In this document: positions 24,866-34,154 of the stretch, piece by piece
Layout of the letters: each line of letters starts with the position of its first letter
How positions within the stretch are numbered: position 1 is the stretch's first letter
Assembly (NCBI GenBank): GCA_003650125.1
Contig: QNFX01000014.1
Span: 1-45,092 of the forward strand
Reading direction: 5' to 3'
Origin: Campylobacterota bacterium
GTDB taxonomy: Bacteria; Bdellovibrionota; Bacteriovoracia; Bacteriovoracales; Bacteriovoracaceae
DNA length: 45,092 nt
Translations under genes and position numbers: made by a program
Notes under the pieces: generated by a model
The model's database searches: none
Told to the model about the DNA's origin: nothing
What the model saw: the letters and a program-made list of their open reading frames with translations, nothing else

Positions 24866-26248
24866 CTAAAGTTGATAAACCAACTTTTTAAAGTAATTAC
24901 CTCTTTCCACATAATCTCGGAAAAAATCCGATGCTGGATTTCCTGGAGAGAGAAGAATTACATCTCCAGTTCTCGATTTTTGATAGGCAAAAAGAACAGA
25001 TTCTTCAAAAGAACCTACGATATAAGTTTGATTAAACTCACCTAAAGCGCGGTTTAATCTTTCTTTACACTCTCCCACGAGTACGATGACTCTGACATTT
25101 TTAACCATCTCATTAACATATGGGTCAAAATCGATATCTTCGTTCTCTTTTCCACCAGCGATTAGAATCACTTGCCTTTTAAAAGAATGGGTCGATTTTA
25201 TCAACTCTTCCATCGTTTCGGCCTTAGAATCGTTATAAAAAGAAACCCCATTTTTTTCCATGAGGAATTCAAGACGGTGAGGAATTCCCGGAAATTTTTC
25301 AATACAAGACTGGATTGATTTGTCGGAAACATTCATCGCCTTTAAGGCGGTGACGGCAGCTAAAAGATTTTCTCGGTTATGTTGGCCTACTATTCTCATA
25401 GTGGTTACAACAAAGTCTGAATGATAATTTATATTGCAATTAATCCGCCGATTGTGAAAATGAGTCCCTTGAATTTCATTCATCACACCCATTTTTACGA
25501 AAGATTTTCTGGAGTACCAATATTTCTTACAATTAGCATTTCTAAAGAAAGCATTATTGGCCAATTTATCAAAATTGATCACTAAAATATCATCAGGTGA
25601 GAGTGTTTTAATAATTGATAATTTAGTTTCAATATATTCGCCAGCAGATTTAAAATGGATTTTAGAATAGTGCTCACCAATATTGGTAAAGACCACCATC
25701 TGAGGATGGAAATTCGTCAGGCATTTCATCTGCACAGCAGAGACTTCAACTACCACGTAGTCGATTTCATCTTGATTTGGAAGCATACAGTATTCGATAA
25801 AAGGAGCTTCTGAAGTTCCTCCCACGAAAACATTCTTACCTTCAAGTTTTAAAGCAAAGCCAATCATATGGGCCACAGTAGTTCTGCCAAAAGAGCCACA
25901 AACAGCTATGATTGGTTTTCTACACAATTTATTGGCCAGAGCAAATTCTGAATAAACTTCTTTCCCTGCTCTTCTGGCCATCTCTAGCTGGGGAAGTTCA
26001 GGGTTTACAGCGGGAGAATAAACGATTACGTCCGCTTCGAGAAAATCTTCCTCTCGATGTTCACCAAATACCATCTGAGGATTGGGAGTAATTTTTTTAA
26101 GTTTTTTAATTGCTTTATTGAGATCAAATATAGGCTTGATATCTGTGACTTTAATTTCACATTCAAGTGTATTGAAAAAATTGATTAGGGTGAATCCCGT
26201 TCTTCCAATCCCAACTACAAGGATTTTTTTATTTTTAAATCGATCCAT
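24866..26248 (-). CDS. murD: MurD-like ligase with degenerate ATP-binding site
   Basis: At the murD position, and recognisable as UDP-MurNAc-L-Ala-D-Glu ligase by the N-terminal Rossmann fold (VVGIGRTGFT), GQHNREN (288-294), HRLE (324-327), NDSKA (339-343) and LSPGNPASDFFRDYVERG. However, the Walker A loop, normally GTNGKTT, reads GSFGRTT (118-124): the phosphate-binding Lys is Arg122 and the Asn is Phe120. SSFQL is SAVQM, and the DHLDRH metal-side box is GEHYSKIH (191-198). The lysine that is carbamylated in the family (about 209) is kept. The 460 residues and the whole fold are intact, so this is substitution, not truncation. It may be an altered or weakened ligase. Confidence 0.85.
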   Translation of the reverse strand: MDRFKNKKILVVGIGRTGFTLINFFNTLECEIKVTDIKPIFDLNKAIKKLKKITPNPQMVFGEHREEDFLEADVIVYSPAVNPELPQLEMARRAGKEVYSEFALANKLCRKPIIAVCGSFGRTTVAHMIGFALKLEGKNVFVGGTSEAPFIEYCMLPNQDEIDYVVVEVSAVQMKCLTNFHPQMVVFTNIGEHYSKIHFKSAGEYIETKLSIIKTLSPDDILVINFDKLANNAFFRNANCKKYWYSRKSFVKMGVMNEIQGTHFHNRRINCNINYHSDFVVTTMRIVGQHNRENLLAAVTALKAMNVSDKSIQSCIEKFPGIPHRLEFLMEKNGVSFYNDSKAETMEELIKSTHSFKRQVILIAGGKENEDIDFDPYVNEMVKNVRVIVLVGECKERLNRALGEFNQTYIVGSFEESVLFAYQKSRTGDVILLSPGNPASDFFRDYVERGNYFKKLVYQL

Positions 26249-26258
26249 CCTACTCTCC

Positions 26259-27335
26259 TTACCTAATTTTAAGGGTTGCTACGGAAAGAATGGCCAAAAA
26301 TACACTTATAATCCAAAACCTAACTATTACCTTCGGTTCGGGCCATCCCTTTAATTCAAAGTGATGGTGAATTGGTGCCATTTTAAAAATTCTTTTCTTC
26401 CGCAGTTTATACGAGCCCACTTGCAAGATGACTGAGATGGTTTCAATAACGAAAATCCCACCTATTAATAAAAATAGGATCTCACTCTTACAAAGGACTG
26501 CTACAATACCTAGCACTCCTCCCAAAGACAGGGAACCCACGTCCCCCATAAAAATCTGGGCAGGGTAGGAGTTGTACCATAAAAAGCCGACTCCTGCACC
26601 TATTATGGCCATGGCGAGCACCGACAATTCTCCAGCATTTTCAATATAAGGAATAAAAAGATAGGCCGAAATCTCTTTATGACCTGTTGCATACGCAATA
26701 ACTGCCAAAGAAGATGCGCTGGTCAATATAGGTCCAATGGCCAGTCCATCTAGGCCATCAGTTAGATTAACCGCGTTACTAGAGCCCACAATAACAAAAG
26801 CACCTAGTAGGAGATAAGACCATCCCATGTCTATAACTGGCCCTTTTACAAAGGGAACATAGAGATTGGTATCTATTATTTCAAATTTGATTAAATACCA
26901 CATGGCCAAAAAGGCAGTTAAGAATTGCCAAACTAACTTACCTTTAGCGGAAAACCCTTTGGAATTCTTTTTTAAGACCATCAGGTAGTCATCTGTAAGA
27001 CCTAAAAAAAATAGAGAAGTCATCACAAAGAGGGAGGTTAGCACTGGGGGTGAAGTAAAGTTGCCAAAAAATAGCAGGGCAATCCAAATACTACCTAAAA
27101 GAAAAACTCCTCCCATAGTAGGGGTTCCGGCCTTTTTATAATGAGATTCTGGCCCATCTGTTCTTATCACCTGGCCAAATTGTCTTAGCTTCATGAAGGC
27201 GATAAATCTTTTGCCCCATAAAATAGAAACGGCCGTGGCCAAAAGAAAGGCCATCAGTGAGCGAAACGTAATATAGCGAAAAATATTAAACGCTGCGAAG
27301 TTTTCGCTTAATGGATAAAGTAAGTGATAAAACAT
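26259..27335 (-). CDS. mraY: Phospho-MurNAc-pentapeptide transferase MraY
   Basis: Integral membrane enzyme that makes lipid I. About ten membrane helices, with the Asp-rich FLGLTDDYLMV, the loop NLTDGLDGLAIGP and the Mg2+-binding region MGDVGSLSLGG, and the C-terminal MAPIHHHFELKGW His motif. The length of 358 is standard. It lies 7 nt from murF and 10 nt from murD. No anomaly seen. Confidence 0.97.
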   Translation of the reverse strand: MFYHLLYPLSENFAAFNIFRYITFRSLMAFLLATAVSILWGKRFIAFMKLRQFGQVIRTDGPESHYKKAGTPTMGGVFLLGSIWIALLFFGNFTSPPVLTSLFVMTSLFFLGLTDDYLMVLKKNSKGFSAKGKLVWQFLTAFLAMWYLIKFEIIDTNLYVPFVKGPVIDMGWSYLLLGAFVIVGSSNAVNLTDGLDGLAIGPILTSASSLAVIAYATGHKEISAYLFIPYIENAGELSVLAMAIIGAGVGFLWYNSYPAQIFMGDVGSLSLGGVLGIVAVLCKSEILFLLIGGIFVIETISVILQVGSYKLRKKRIFKMAPIHHHFELKGWPEPKVIVRFWIISVFLAILSVATLKIR

Positions 27336-27342
27336 AAATCTT

Positions 27343-28689
27343 TTAGGTTATATCGAGTAATGACTCGAGTTGTAAAGAGCGAGAGCCTTTTAAAAAGAAA
27401 TATTTGAATGACTTTAAAAGTAAAGGCCAATCTTTTTCAAAGTTTGGTTTATTTAAATAAATTTTTGCTGGATTTTTATACCCTTTCCCATAATTTTCAG
27501 AAAACCTGCCAAGGAAAGCGACATTTTTAACGCTTAATTCTTTGAGCAAGGATCCTATGTTGTGATGAAAGGTCTCAGACTCTTCACCTAGCTCGTTCAT
27601 ATCGCCAAGAATAAATAAACATTCTTCCTGAGGAATATTATAAGTCTTGGTAAACTTAATAAAGGCATTTAGGGATGCTTTCATGGAATCTGGATTGGCA
27701 TTATAGGCATCTAGAAAAAACTTTTTCTCTCCTTTTTCAATCCATAGTGAACGATTATTTCCTGGAGTAAAACTGCTTGCTGCAGAAATAAAGACCTCTT
27801 TTTTTGAGGAAAAAAGAGAATAGGATAGCAGGTAGGCGGCAGCTAAATTTTCAAAGTTATGCCGTCCCATTAGATGTTCATTTTTTAAAATTACATTGCC
27901 TTTTAAATTAACTTGATTTTGTTGCCAGATGTCGCCATTTTTTTCACCAAAGGTAACAAGCCCTGTAAAAGGCCTAACACTATCAAGATAGGGATCATCA
28001 ATATTTATTACAAACGTTCCCTTGCCTTTGACAAAGTCTAGTAGTTCTCGCTTTTCAGCAAAAATATTTTCCACCGACTTAAAAAACTCTAAATGGGCGG
28101 GTCCTATGTTGGTTATGATCCCATTATCAGGACAGGCCAGTTCACAGAGAAATTTAATTTCTCCCGGGTGATTAGTTCCCATCTCTACAATAGCTACTTG
28201 ATGATTCTCATTTAAACCTAATAAGGTAAAAGGAACGCCTAGATGATTATTAAAATTTCCCGTCGTTTTATGAATCGCTCCTGGATAGGCGGTATGCAAA
28301 AGATGATAAAGCATTTCTTTGGTGGTGGTTTTACCATTAGACCCTGTGATTCCAATAACAATTTTATCTTCTTTTTTCCAATCCATTAGGTGAAGATGGG
28401 CGAGTTCCTGGAGATATTTTATGGTATCTGAAACCTCGATAAAAACCGTCTGAGGATAAGTCTCTACAAGCTTTTTTGAAATTTTATTTACAACCACTAG
28501 AGGACAACCACGACTCAAGATCTCGGCCAAAAAATCTGTCGCATCAAATTTATCACCCTTTAAGGCAATAAATCCCTGTCCTTTTTCATGGGACCTACTA
28601 TCCCATGAAAGATTCATGAGGCCATCATTTAACTCTCCCCAAGCTTTCAAAAAGCTCTCTGGTTTGGTGAAAAGTTTATTTGCTATCAT
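27343..28689 (-). CDS. murF: UDP-MurNAc-tripeptide:D-Ala-D-Ala ligase
   Basis: Adds the terminal D-Ala-D-Ala. The Walker A GITGSNGKTTTKEML is canonical, followed by VEMGTNHPGEI, NIGPAHLEFF and DAYNANPDSM, all typical of MurF. The length of 448 is normal. Its first 14 nt overlap the end of murE, so translation is coupled. The intact ATP site contrasts with that of murD nearby. Confidence 0.96.
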   Translation of the reverse strand: MIANKLFTKPESFLKAWGELNDGLMNLSWDSRSHEKGQGFIALKGDKFDATDFLAEILSRGCPLVVVNKISKKLVETYPQTVFIEVSDTIKYLQELAHLHLMDWKKEDKIVIGITGSNGKTTTKEMLYHLLHTAYPGAIHKTTGNFNNHLGVPFTLLGLNENHQVAIVEMGTNHPGEIKFLCELACPDNGIITNIGPAHLEFFKSVENIFAEKRELLDFVKGKGTFVINIDDPYLDSVRPFTGLVTFGEKNGDIWQQNQVNLKGNVILKNEHLMGRHNFENLAAAYLLSYSLFSSKKEVFISAASSFTPGNNRSLWIEKGEKKFFLDAYNANPDSMKASLNAFIKFTKTYNIPQEECLFILGDMNELGEESETFHHNIGSLLKELSVKNVAFLGRFSENYGKGYKNPAKIYLNKPNFEKDWPLLLKSFKYFFLKGSRSLQLESLLDIT

Positions 28690-30052
28690 TTTTAAAATCC
28701 TCCACCACTTTAAAGTCGCTAAAGGGATATTTCACTCCGTCAATCTCCTGGTACTTTTCATGCCCTTTCCCGGCGACTAAAAGTATTTCACCCTCTTTTA
28801 GATCGGAAAGTGCCAACACCAAGGCCTCTTTTCTTCCCACAATAACTTGGGGGTTAATATTTTTCATACCCGCTTTAATCTGGGAAATTATTTCAACTGG
28901 ATTTTCTCCTCGCGGGTTATCTGAGGTCAAATATATTTTGCCTTTATCCACTAACTTCGCGGCCATCTCCCCCATTAAGGGCCTTTTACCTCGGTCTCGA
29001 TCACCACCGCAGCCAAATAAGAGGTTTAATTTTTTATGAGGAAATTTATTTTTTAAATCTTGTAAAATATTTTTCAGAGCATCTGGAGTGTGAGCGTAGT
29101 CAATAACTACAAGGCCTTCCCCCACGTCCACAAGAGAGCTTCTGCCCTCAGGACCTTTAAGTTTATTTAAATCAATCTTTTTAATTGATCCCCAGACCTG
29201 TTCATTTACCTCAAGTGCGACCTCTAGATTTTGTTGATTAAATCCGCCCTTAAAAGTTAAAGGAATATCAACATATCCTCTTTCATTTAAGTTTTTAGCA
29301 ATGCAAAGATCACTTCCCTCTAAATTCTCAATTAGGTCTCTTTGCTCTACCGGGATAATTAGAGGCGTTTTTATATAGTTTAATATTTTTTTCTTGGCCT
29401 TAAAGTAATCATCCATATTGTGATGATAGTCTAAATGATCTTGAGAAAAATTAGTCCAAATCGCTCCATCTAACTTGAGATCATATAAACGCTCTTGTTC
29501 TAATCCGTGACTTGAAACTTCAATAAAAAAAGCGTCAAAGTCTTGCTGATATTTAAAAAGAATTTTTCTAAGCAAAATATAAGAAGGAGTAGTCATGCCG
29601 AAATCATTCAAAAGCGTTTCACATGTATTTATTCCTAAGGTTCCAATACTTATGGCCTTATATCCTAGGGCAGATGAAATTTCCCTTGATAGGTGTGCAA
29701 CCGTAGTTTTTCCATTGGTTCCGGTAATTCCTATTAATTTAAAAGAATCCCTTTTAAGTGGATAGAACTTATCCATTACAATCTTCTGCACCTTTAAAAA
29801 ATCTTTAATCAATATTAAATTTTTAGGCCTAAGGCCTTCAGGGATGCGATTTACCACGAGCAGAAAATCGCCCTCACTATACCTTTTAAAAAATTTATCT
29901 TCTTTACCTGCTTCAAAAAAATAAAAGATAATTTGACCCGATTTGGCGGTATCAAGATTAATAGAGATATCACTATAGGTTAAGGAGTCATCAATATCTA
30001 TGATCTCCAATATATAAGGGCCTATAAGTTGGGTTAGTTCATTATTATTCAT
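28676..30052 (-). CDS. murE: UDP-MurNAc-tripeptide synthetase, meso-DAP type
   Basis: Adds the third residue of the stem peptide. The P-loop GITGTNGKTTVAHL is canonical, with DFDAFFIEVSSHGLEQERL and NFSQDHLDYHHNM. The substrate-specificity loop reads DNPRGENP, the form that goes with meso-diaminopimelate rather than lysine. The length is 458. Its start overlaps ftsI by 8 nt and its end overlaps murF by 14 nt. Confidence 0.96.
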   Translation of the reverse strand: MNNNELTQLIGPYILEIIDIDDSLTYSDISINLDTAKSGQIIFYFFEAGKEDKFFKRYSEGDFLLVVNRIPEGLRPKNLILIKDFLKVQKIVMDKFYPLKRDSFKLIGITGTNGKTTVAHLSREISSALGYKAISIGTLGINTCETLLNDFGMTTPSYILLRKILFKYQQDFDAFFIEVSSHGLEQERLYDLKLDGAIWTNFSQDHLDYHHNMDDYFKAKKKILNYIKTPLIIPVEQRDLIENLEGSDLCIAKNLNERGYVDIPLTFKGGFNQQNLEVALEVNEQVWGSIKKIDLNKLKGPEGRSSLVDVGEGLVVIDYAHTPDALKNILQDLKNKFPHKKLNLLFGCGGDRDRGKRPLMGEMAAKLVDKGKIYLTSDNPRGENPVEIISQIKAGMKNINPQVIVGRKEALVLALSDLKEGEILLVAGKGHEKYQEIDGVKYPFSDFKVVEDFKNDSK

Positions 30053-31994
30053 ACTTAGGTGGCGAATAAATTAGCTCAACAGTTGTTTCCTCACCCATAA
30101 CGCTCTTCGGTGATGGGGTCTGCGAGGTTACTACACCTATACCTAAATGGACAATTTTCAACGCCTTTTTGTGCGCCAAAGCTATAGAAGAGATTTTATC
30201 TAAACCTAGGAAATTAGGGATTTCATTTTCTCCCATATGGCGATCATTTGAATCCTTTTTAATCAATTTTGAAATGGCACCTTCCCTCTCTTCTCCGAGA
30301 TTGGCCAAGTTATTAAATTCCTTATTTTTATAGATTAGAAATTTTGCCACTTTTTTAAAGACTGGAGCTGCCACTGAATTGCCAAAATAATTTTTCCCAA
30401 TTGGGCCATCCACATATACATAAATCACAAATCTTTTATCCACATTTACCGGATAGCCCACAAATCCTGGGACATACCCCTCATAACCACCACCCTTAGC
30501 GGGCCTTTGTGCGGTTGAAGTTTTACCGGCCATTTGGAAAAAAGGAATTTTCGCTTTAGATCCAGTTCCCTCTGCCACTACTCCTATCAACATTTTAGTA
30601 ATTTCATCTGCCGTTTTTTTCGAGATGATCCGTTGTCTCTTAGGGTCACGCTTTTCTTTTTTAATAATTGTCGGTGTCACATAAAATCCCCCATTGGCCA
30701 AAGAGGCATAGGCCGAGAGAATTTGAATTCCGGTGGTGGCTATTCCCTGACCAAAGCTTATATTTGAAAGCTTAAGAGGCGTAGGATTTTCTTTATTAGT
30801 AAAAATCCCTCTGGATTCTCCCGGGATTTCAATTCCTGTTTTTTCTCCAATATTAAAATTTTTAAGAGTCTCTTTTAAACGAGGAAAGGTCAGGTCAAAA
30901 GCAATTTTTGTGGTTCCGATATTCGAAGAATATTTTATAATTTCACTCATCGAGAGCCATTCATATCCTTTGTCTTTTTCCGCCTCATTAATTACATGAT
31001 TTCCAACTTCAAAACTTCCTTTTTCACAATAATAGTTGGTATCAGGTCTCGCTATCTTATGTTCAAGCGCCGAGGCCACGGTAAATGATTTAAAAATAGA
31101 ACCAGGTTCAAAAGGATCACTGATAAAGGCCAGCTTTCGGTCCACCGGTCTTGAATTATTAATGATATTAGGGTTGAACGTTGGATAATTGGCCATCGCC
31201 AAAATTTCCCCAGTGGTAACGTCCATTACTCCGATGCCACCTTTGTGGGCATTAAATTTAATGACAGCATCTTTTAAGGCCTTTTCTGCTACCGCCTGTA
31301 AATTTTTATCGATCGTTAAATAGAGATCTTTGGCATCCTCTTTTAAAATCTCTGTTTCATATTTTATGGGCCGACCTTTAGCATCTTTAATATATTTAAA
31401 AACCCGGGCCTTACCTTTTAAGTATTCATCAAAGTGATATTCAAGACCTGCAAGTCCGGTGTTATCAAGCCCTACAAAACCAAGAGTTTGAGCGAGTAAT
31501 TCATTATTGGGGTAAAATCTTTTAGGAACAGGTTCTAGATATATCCCTTTTATTTTTTTTACTTCCGCTACTTGTTTTTCCGTTAAAGAAATTTTTCGAG
31601 CAAGCCACGTATATCTTTTACGATTTTTAATGATTCCTCTGATTTTGGCATAATTAAGAGCGGGAACAATCCTTGCCAATTTTTTATAAGCATTTCTGGC
31701 ACCTTGGATCTGTTTTGGTATGACGAAAATACTCCAAGTCTGGATATTAATGGCCAAGGGGGAACCCTCGCGATCGTAGATATTCCCTCTATTAGGATAA
31801 ATTTTTCTTTCACGAAAAATTTGTCCTTTAGAATATTTTATCAGTTCTGTTCGATTAAATATTTGTAAATAGAATGCCTTGCCTAAAATTATTAAAAAAG
31901 CTGCTGCGAAAAATAAAAAAACAAACGCAACTTTGTTTTTTTCCGCTAAGATTGAGTTGGATTTCCCCAGGTCAAAGTAATCTTTTCTATCCAT
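30045..31994 (-). CDS. ftsI: Division penicillin-binding protein FtsI (PBP3) with PASTA domain
   Basis: Septal transpeptidase. An N-terminal membrane segment (about residues 23-45) is followed by the PBP dimerisation domain and the catalytic domain with SIFK (299-302), SSN (356-358) and KTST (491-494). Residues about 590-649 form one PASTA-like domain (IPNFLGLDKISSIALAHK to the end), more common in Gram-positives but also known in deltaproteobacteria-like lineages. The length is 649. The ATG overlaps the ftsL stop as TAATG. Confidence 0.95.
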   Translation of the reverse strand: MDRKDYFDLGKSNSILAEKNKVAFVFLFFAAAFLIILGKAFYLQIFNRTELIKYSKGQIFRERKIYPNRGNIYDREGSPLAINIQTWSIFVIPKQIQGARNAYKKLARIVPALNYAKIRGIIKNRKRYTWLARKISLTEKQVAEVKKIKGIYLEPVPKRFYPNNELLAQTLGFVGLDNTGLAGLEYHFDEYLKGKARVFKYIKDAKGRPIKYETEILKEDAKDLYLTIDKNLQAVAEKALKDAVIKFNAHKGGIGVMDVTTGEILAMANYPTFNPNIINNSRPVDRKLAFISDPFEPGSIFKSFTVASALEHKIARPDTNYYCEKGSFEVGNHVINEAEKDKGYEWLSMSEIIKYSSNIGTTKIAFDLTFPRLKETLKNFNIGEKTGIEIPGESRGIFTNKENPTPLKLSNISFGQGIATTGIQILSAYASLANGGFYVTPTIIKKEKRDPKRQRIISKKTADEITKMLIGVVAEGTGSKAKIPFFQMAGKTSTAQRPAKGGGYEGYVPGFVGYPVNVDKRFVIYVYVDGPIGKNYFGNSVAAPVFKKVAKFLIYKNKEFNNLANLGEEREGAISKLIKKDSNDRHMGENEIPNFLGLDKISSIALAHKKALKIVHLGIGVVTSQTPSPKSVMGEETTVELIYSPPKYE

Positions 31995-32302
31995 TATTTT
32001 TCTTTATGAGGAATAACTATAATTTGACTCTGGGCCGGTTGTTTTAATTTATATCTCTTTGCAAGTTTTCGAAGGTTATTAACTGATAAAAGGCCTGCCT
32101 TTTTAGCATTCAATTCTTTTTGTTCCAAACGCACCTTGGAAATTGCTTTATTAATTTCGGTTATTTTGTAATCAAGCTCAACCGATTTCATGCGGAATAA
32201 AACAAACAAGACACCTAAAATAGAAAACATTAAAAGCAGGGGAAAACCCTGGGAACTGAAAATAAAGTCTCTTATTTTCCCAGCAAATGACTTTTTAAGC
32301 AT
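31994..32302 (-). CDS. ftsL: Cell division protein FtsL-like
   Basis: A 102-residue bitopic membrane protein: a short cytoplasmic N-terminus (about 19 residues), one membrane helix (about residues 20-37), then a periplasmic coiled coil (about residues 40-75) ending in NNLRKLAKRYKLKQP, the usual FtsL tail. The sequence is always weakly conserved in this family, so the call rests on architecture and on the position between rsmH and ftsI. Confidence 0.85.
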   Translation of the reverse strand: MLKKSFAGKIRDFIFSSQGFPLLLMFSILGVLFVLFRMKSVELDYKITEINKAISKVRLEQKELNAKKAGLLSVNNLRKLAKRYKLKQPAQSQIIVIPHKEK

Positions 32303-32323
32303 AACAAACCTTCCTGGTTTCTT

Positions 32324-33226
32324 TTAAATCCTTTCTATTACTCTTAGTTTAGCACTTCTTGAGCGTGAATTGGTGGCAATCTCCCTTTCGCTTGGCGTCA
32401 GTGGTTTCTTGGTAAGAATTCTAAATGGGCCATCTTTGCTGCCAAGTTCTTTAAAAGCTCTTTTTACAATTCGATCTTCAAGGCTATGAAAGGAAATTAC
32501 AGCAAGCCTCCCACCACTTTTTAACAGCCCTACTAACTGAGGTAAAACCTCGGATAAAACCCCAAGTTCTTCATTAACCGCGATTCTAAGTGCCTGAAAG
32601 CATCTGGTGGCCGGATGAGTTTTTCCAAAACGCATTTTTTTTGGATAGCAGTGAAAAATTATATCCTCTAAATCCTTAGTAGTGGCAATGGGTCTTTCTT
32701 CCACAATTTTTTCTGCGATTCTTTTGGAAAACCTCTCTTCCCCATAAGTTTTAAAGATCTCCTCCAGCTCATCAACATCTCTTGTATTGCAAATATCTGC
32801 GGCGGTTTCTATGGAATCATCATCATAGTTCATGCGCATATCGAGAGGGGCCTCGTGTTTAAAAGAAAATCCTCGTTCAGGGATATCAAATTGATGAGAG
32901 GAAACTCCAAGGTCCATTAAAATTCCCTGAAATTTAACCTCTGGATATTTTTCTTTCATTAAATCTGGAAATTTAGAAAAATTAGAGCTGATCAAATCAA
33001 TTCGATCGCCCATTTTTTTTTCGGCAATTAATTTAGCTCCATTGTTAAGCGCATCTGGATCTTGGTCCACACCAATTAGTTTGTAGCTCTGATCCTTTTC
33101 TACAAGAGCGAAGCTATGGCCGCCGCCACCAAAGGTGAGATCGGCAAAATAAGAGTTTGGACTCGCATTTTCCGTTAAAAATGTTAGGCATTCATCTTTT
33201 AAAACAGAAAAATGAACAAAGGACAT
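32324..33226 (-). CDS. rsmH: 16S rRNA m4C1402 methyltransferase RsmH (MraW)
   Basis: Methylates C1402 of 16S rRNA. It has FADLTFGGGGHSFALV, IGVDQDPDAL, LMDLGVSSHQFDIPERGFSF, FQALRIAVNEEL and VISFHSLEDRIVKRAF. I start it at the ATG at 33226, giving MSFVHFSVLKDE, which matches the family beginning and lies 2 nt after the mtnP stop. The TTG at 33274 would add 16 residues inside mtnP. From the ATG it has 300 residues. It is normally the second dcw gene after mraZ, which is absent. Confidence 0.95.
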   Translation of the reverse strand: MSFVHFSVLKDECLTFLTENASPNSYFADLTFGGGGHSFALVEKDQSYKLIGVDQDPDALNNGAKLIAEKKMGDRIDLISSNFSKFPDLMKEKYPEVKFQGILMDLGVSSHQFDIPERGFSFKHEAPLDMRMNYDDDSIETAADICNTRDVDELEEIFKTYGEERFSKRIAEKIVEERPIATTKDLEDIIFHCYPKKMRFGKTHPATRCFQALRIAVNEELGVLSEVLPQLVGLLKSGGRLAVISFHSLEDRIVKRAFKELGSKDGPFRILTKKPLTPSEREIATNSRSRSAKLRVIERI

Positions 33227-33228
33227 AG

Positions 33229-34071
33229 CTACCCCAATAGGACTTCTAAATAACTTTTCTGTTTCTTTGTCCAATGCTCTTTAGGAGTTAAAACAGAGTG
33301 TTTATTTTCCGTGGTATATTCCACAGGATTTTTAGCAAGCTTTTTAATTACTTTCAAAATAAGTTTTTGTGCCTTTTTATTATTCTCTCTCATAAATTTT
33401 AAAACTTCATCCAAAGAATACATACTTGATTTCCAACAATCATAATCTGTCACCATTCCCACCGTGGAATAGGCCATGCCTGCTTCCTTGGCCAGATAAG
33501 CTTCCGGAAGATTGGTCATACCAATGATATCTGCTCCGATAGATCTATAAAAGAGAGATTCTGCTTTCGAAGAAAATTGCGGCCCTTCAATACCTAGATA
33601 AGTTCCTCCATTATGGTGGGGAATATCTAGACTTTCACAAGCGCTACTTATAAGTCCTGCGAGTTCTATATTTATGGCAGAATCTGTGGGTACATGTCCT
33701 ACTACACCGCCACCAAAAAAGGATCTTGCTCTCAAACCTTTGGTAAAATCCATAAACTGCTGGGGAAGTACAAAGTGGGTCGGGGGAAACTCTTCTCTTA
33801 AAGATCCACAGGCGGAAATAGAAATGAGATATCTCACTCCCAAACTTTTTAAGGCAAAAATGTTCGCGCGATAGTTAATTTCACTTGGAGTTAGCCTATG
33901 GGTTTTTCCATGACGGGGTAAAAAGAAAAATTTTGTGCCCTCAAGTTGGCCTTCTATAATCAGATCTGAAGGATCTCCCCAGGGAGTGGACATCTTATGT
34001 TCTTTAACTATCTCAATTTTTGAGACATCATAAACTCCACTTCCTCCAATAATCCCAATATGATTGCTCAC
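33229..34071 (-). CDS. mtnP: S-methyl-5'-thioadenosine phosphorylase
   Basis: Phosphorylase that recycles methylthioadenosine from polyamine or SAM metabolism. Family signatures: IGIIGGSGVYD, LPRHGKTHRLTPSEINYRAN, YLGIEGPQFSSKAE, GMTNLPEAYLAKEAGM and TDYDCW, the MTAP form. The start is GTG at 34071, 5 nt after GGAGG; the ATG at 34083 overlaps that ribosome binding site and is less likely. From the GTG it has 280 residues. It lies where mraZ usually stands, 2 nt before rsmH. Confidence 0.92.
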   Translation of the reverse strand: MSNHIGIIGGSGVYDVSKIEIVKEHKMSTPWGDPSDLIIEGQLEGTKFFFLPRHGKTHRLTPSEINYRANIFALKSLGVRYLISISACGSLREEFPPTHFVLPQQFMDFTKGLRARSFFGGGVVGHVPTDSAINIELAGLISSACESLDIPHHNGGTYLGIEGPQFSSKAESLFYRSIGADIIGMTNLPEAYLAKEAGMAYSTVGMVTDYDCWKSSMYSLDEVLKFMRENNKKAQKLILKVIKKLAKNPVEYTTENKHSVLTPKEHWTKKQKSYLEVLLG

Positions 34072-34154
34072 CGGCCCCTCCATTTAGGCCCCAAAATACC
34101 TGAAAAAGCGCTCCTTTTATATGAAAAAAATACAACGAGTTGACGGCAGGTGCT

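Noticed and set aside
24866-26248. murD as a pseudogene
   Set aside because: The frame is full-length, with normal spacing to its neighbours and many conserved boxes; only specific active-site residues differ.
33224-33274. TTG start of rsmH
   Set aside because: It would overlap mtnP by about 46 nt; the ATG at 33226 fits the family start and leaves a 2-nt gap.
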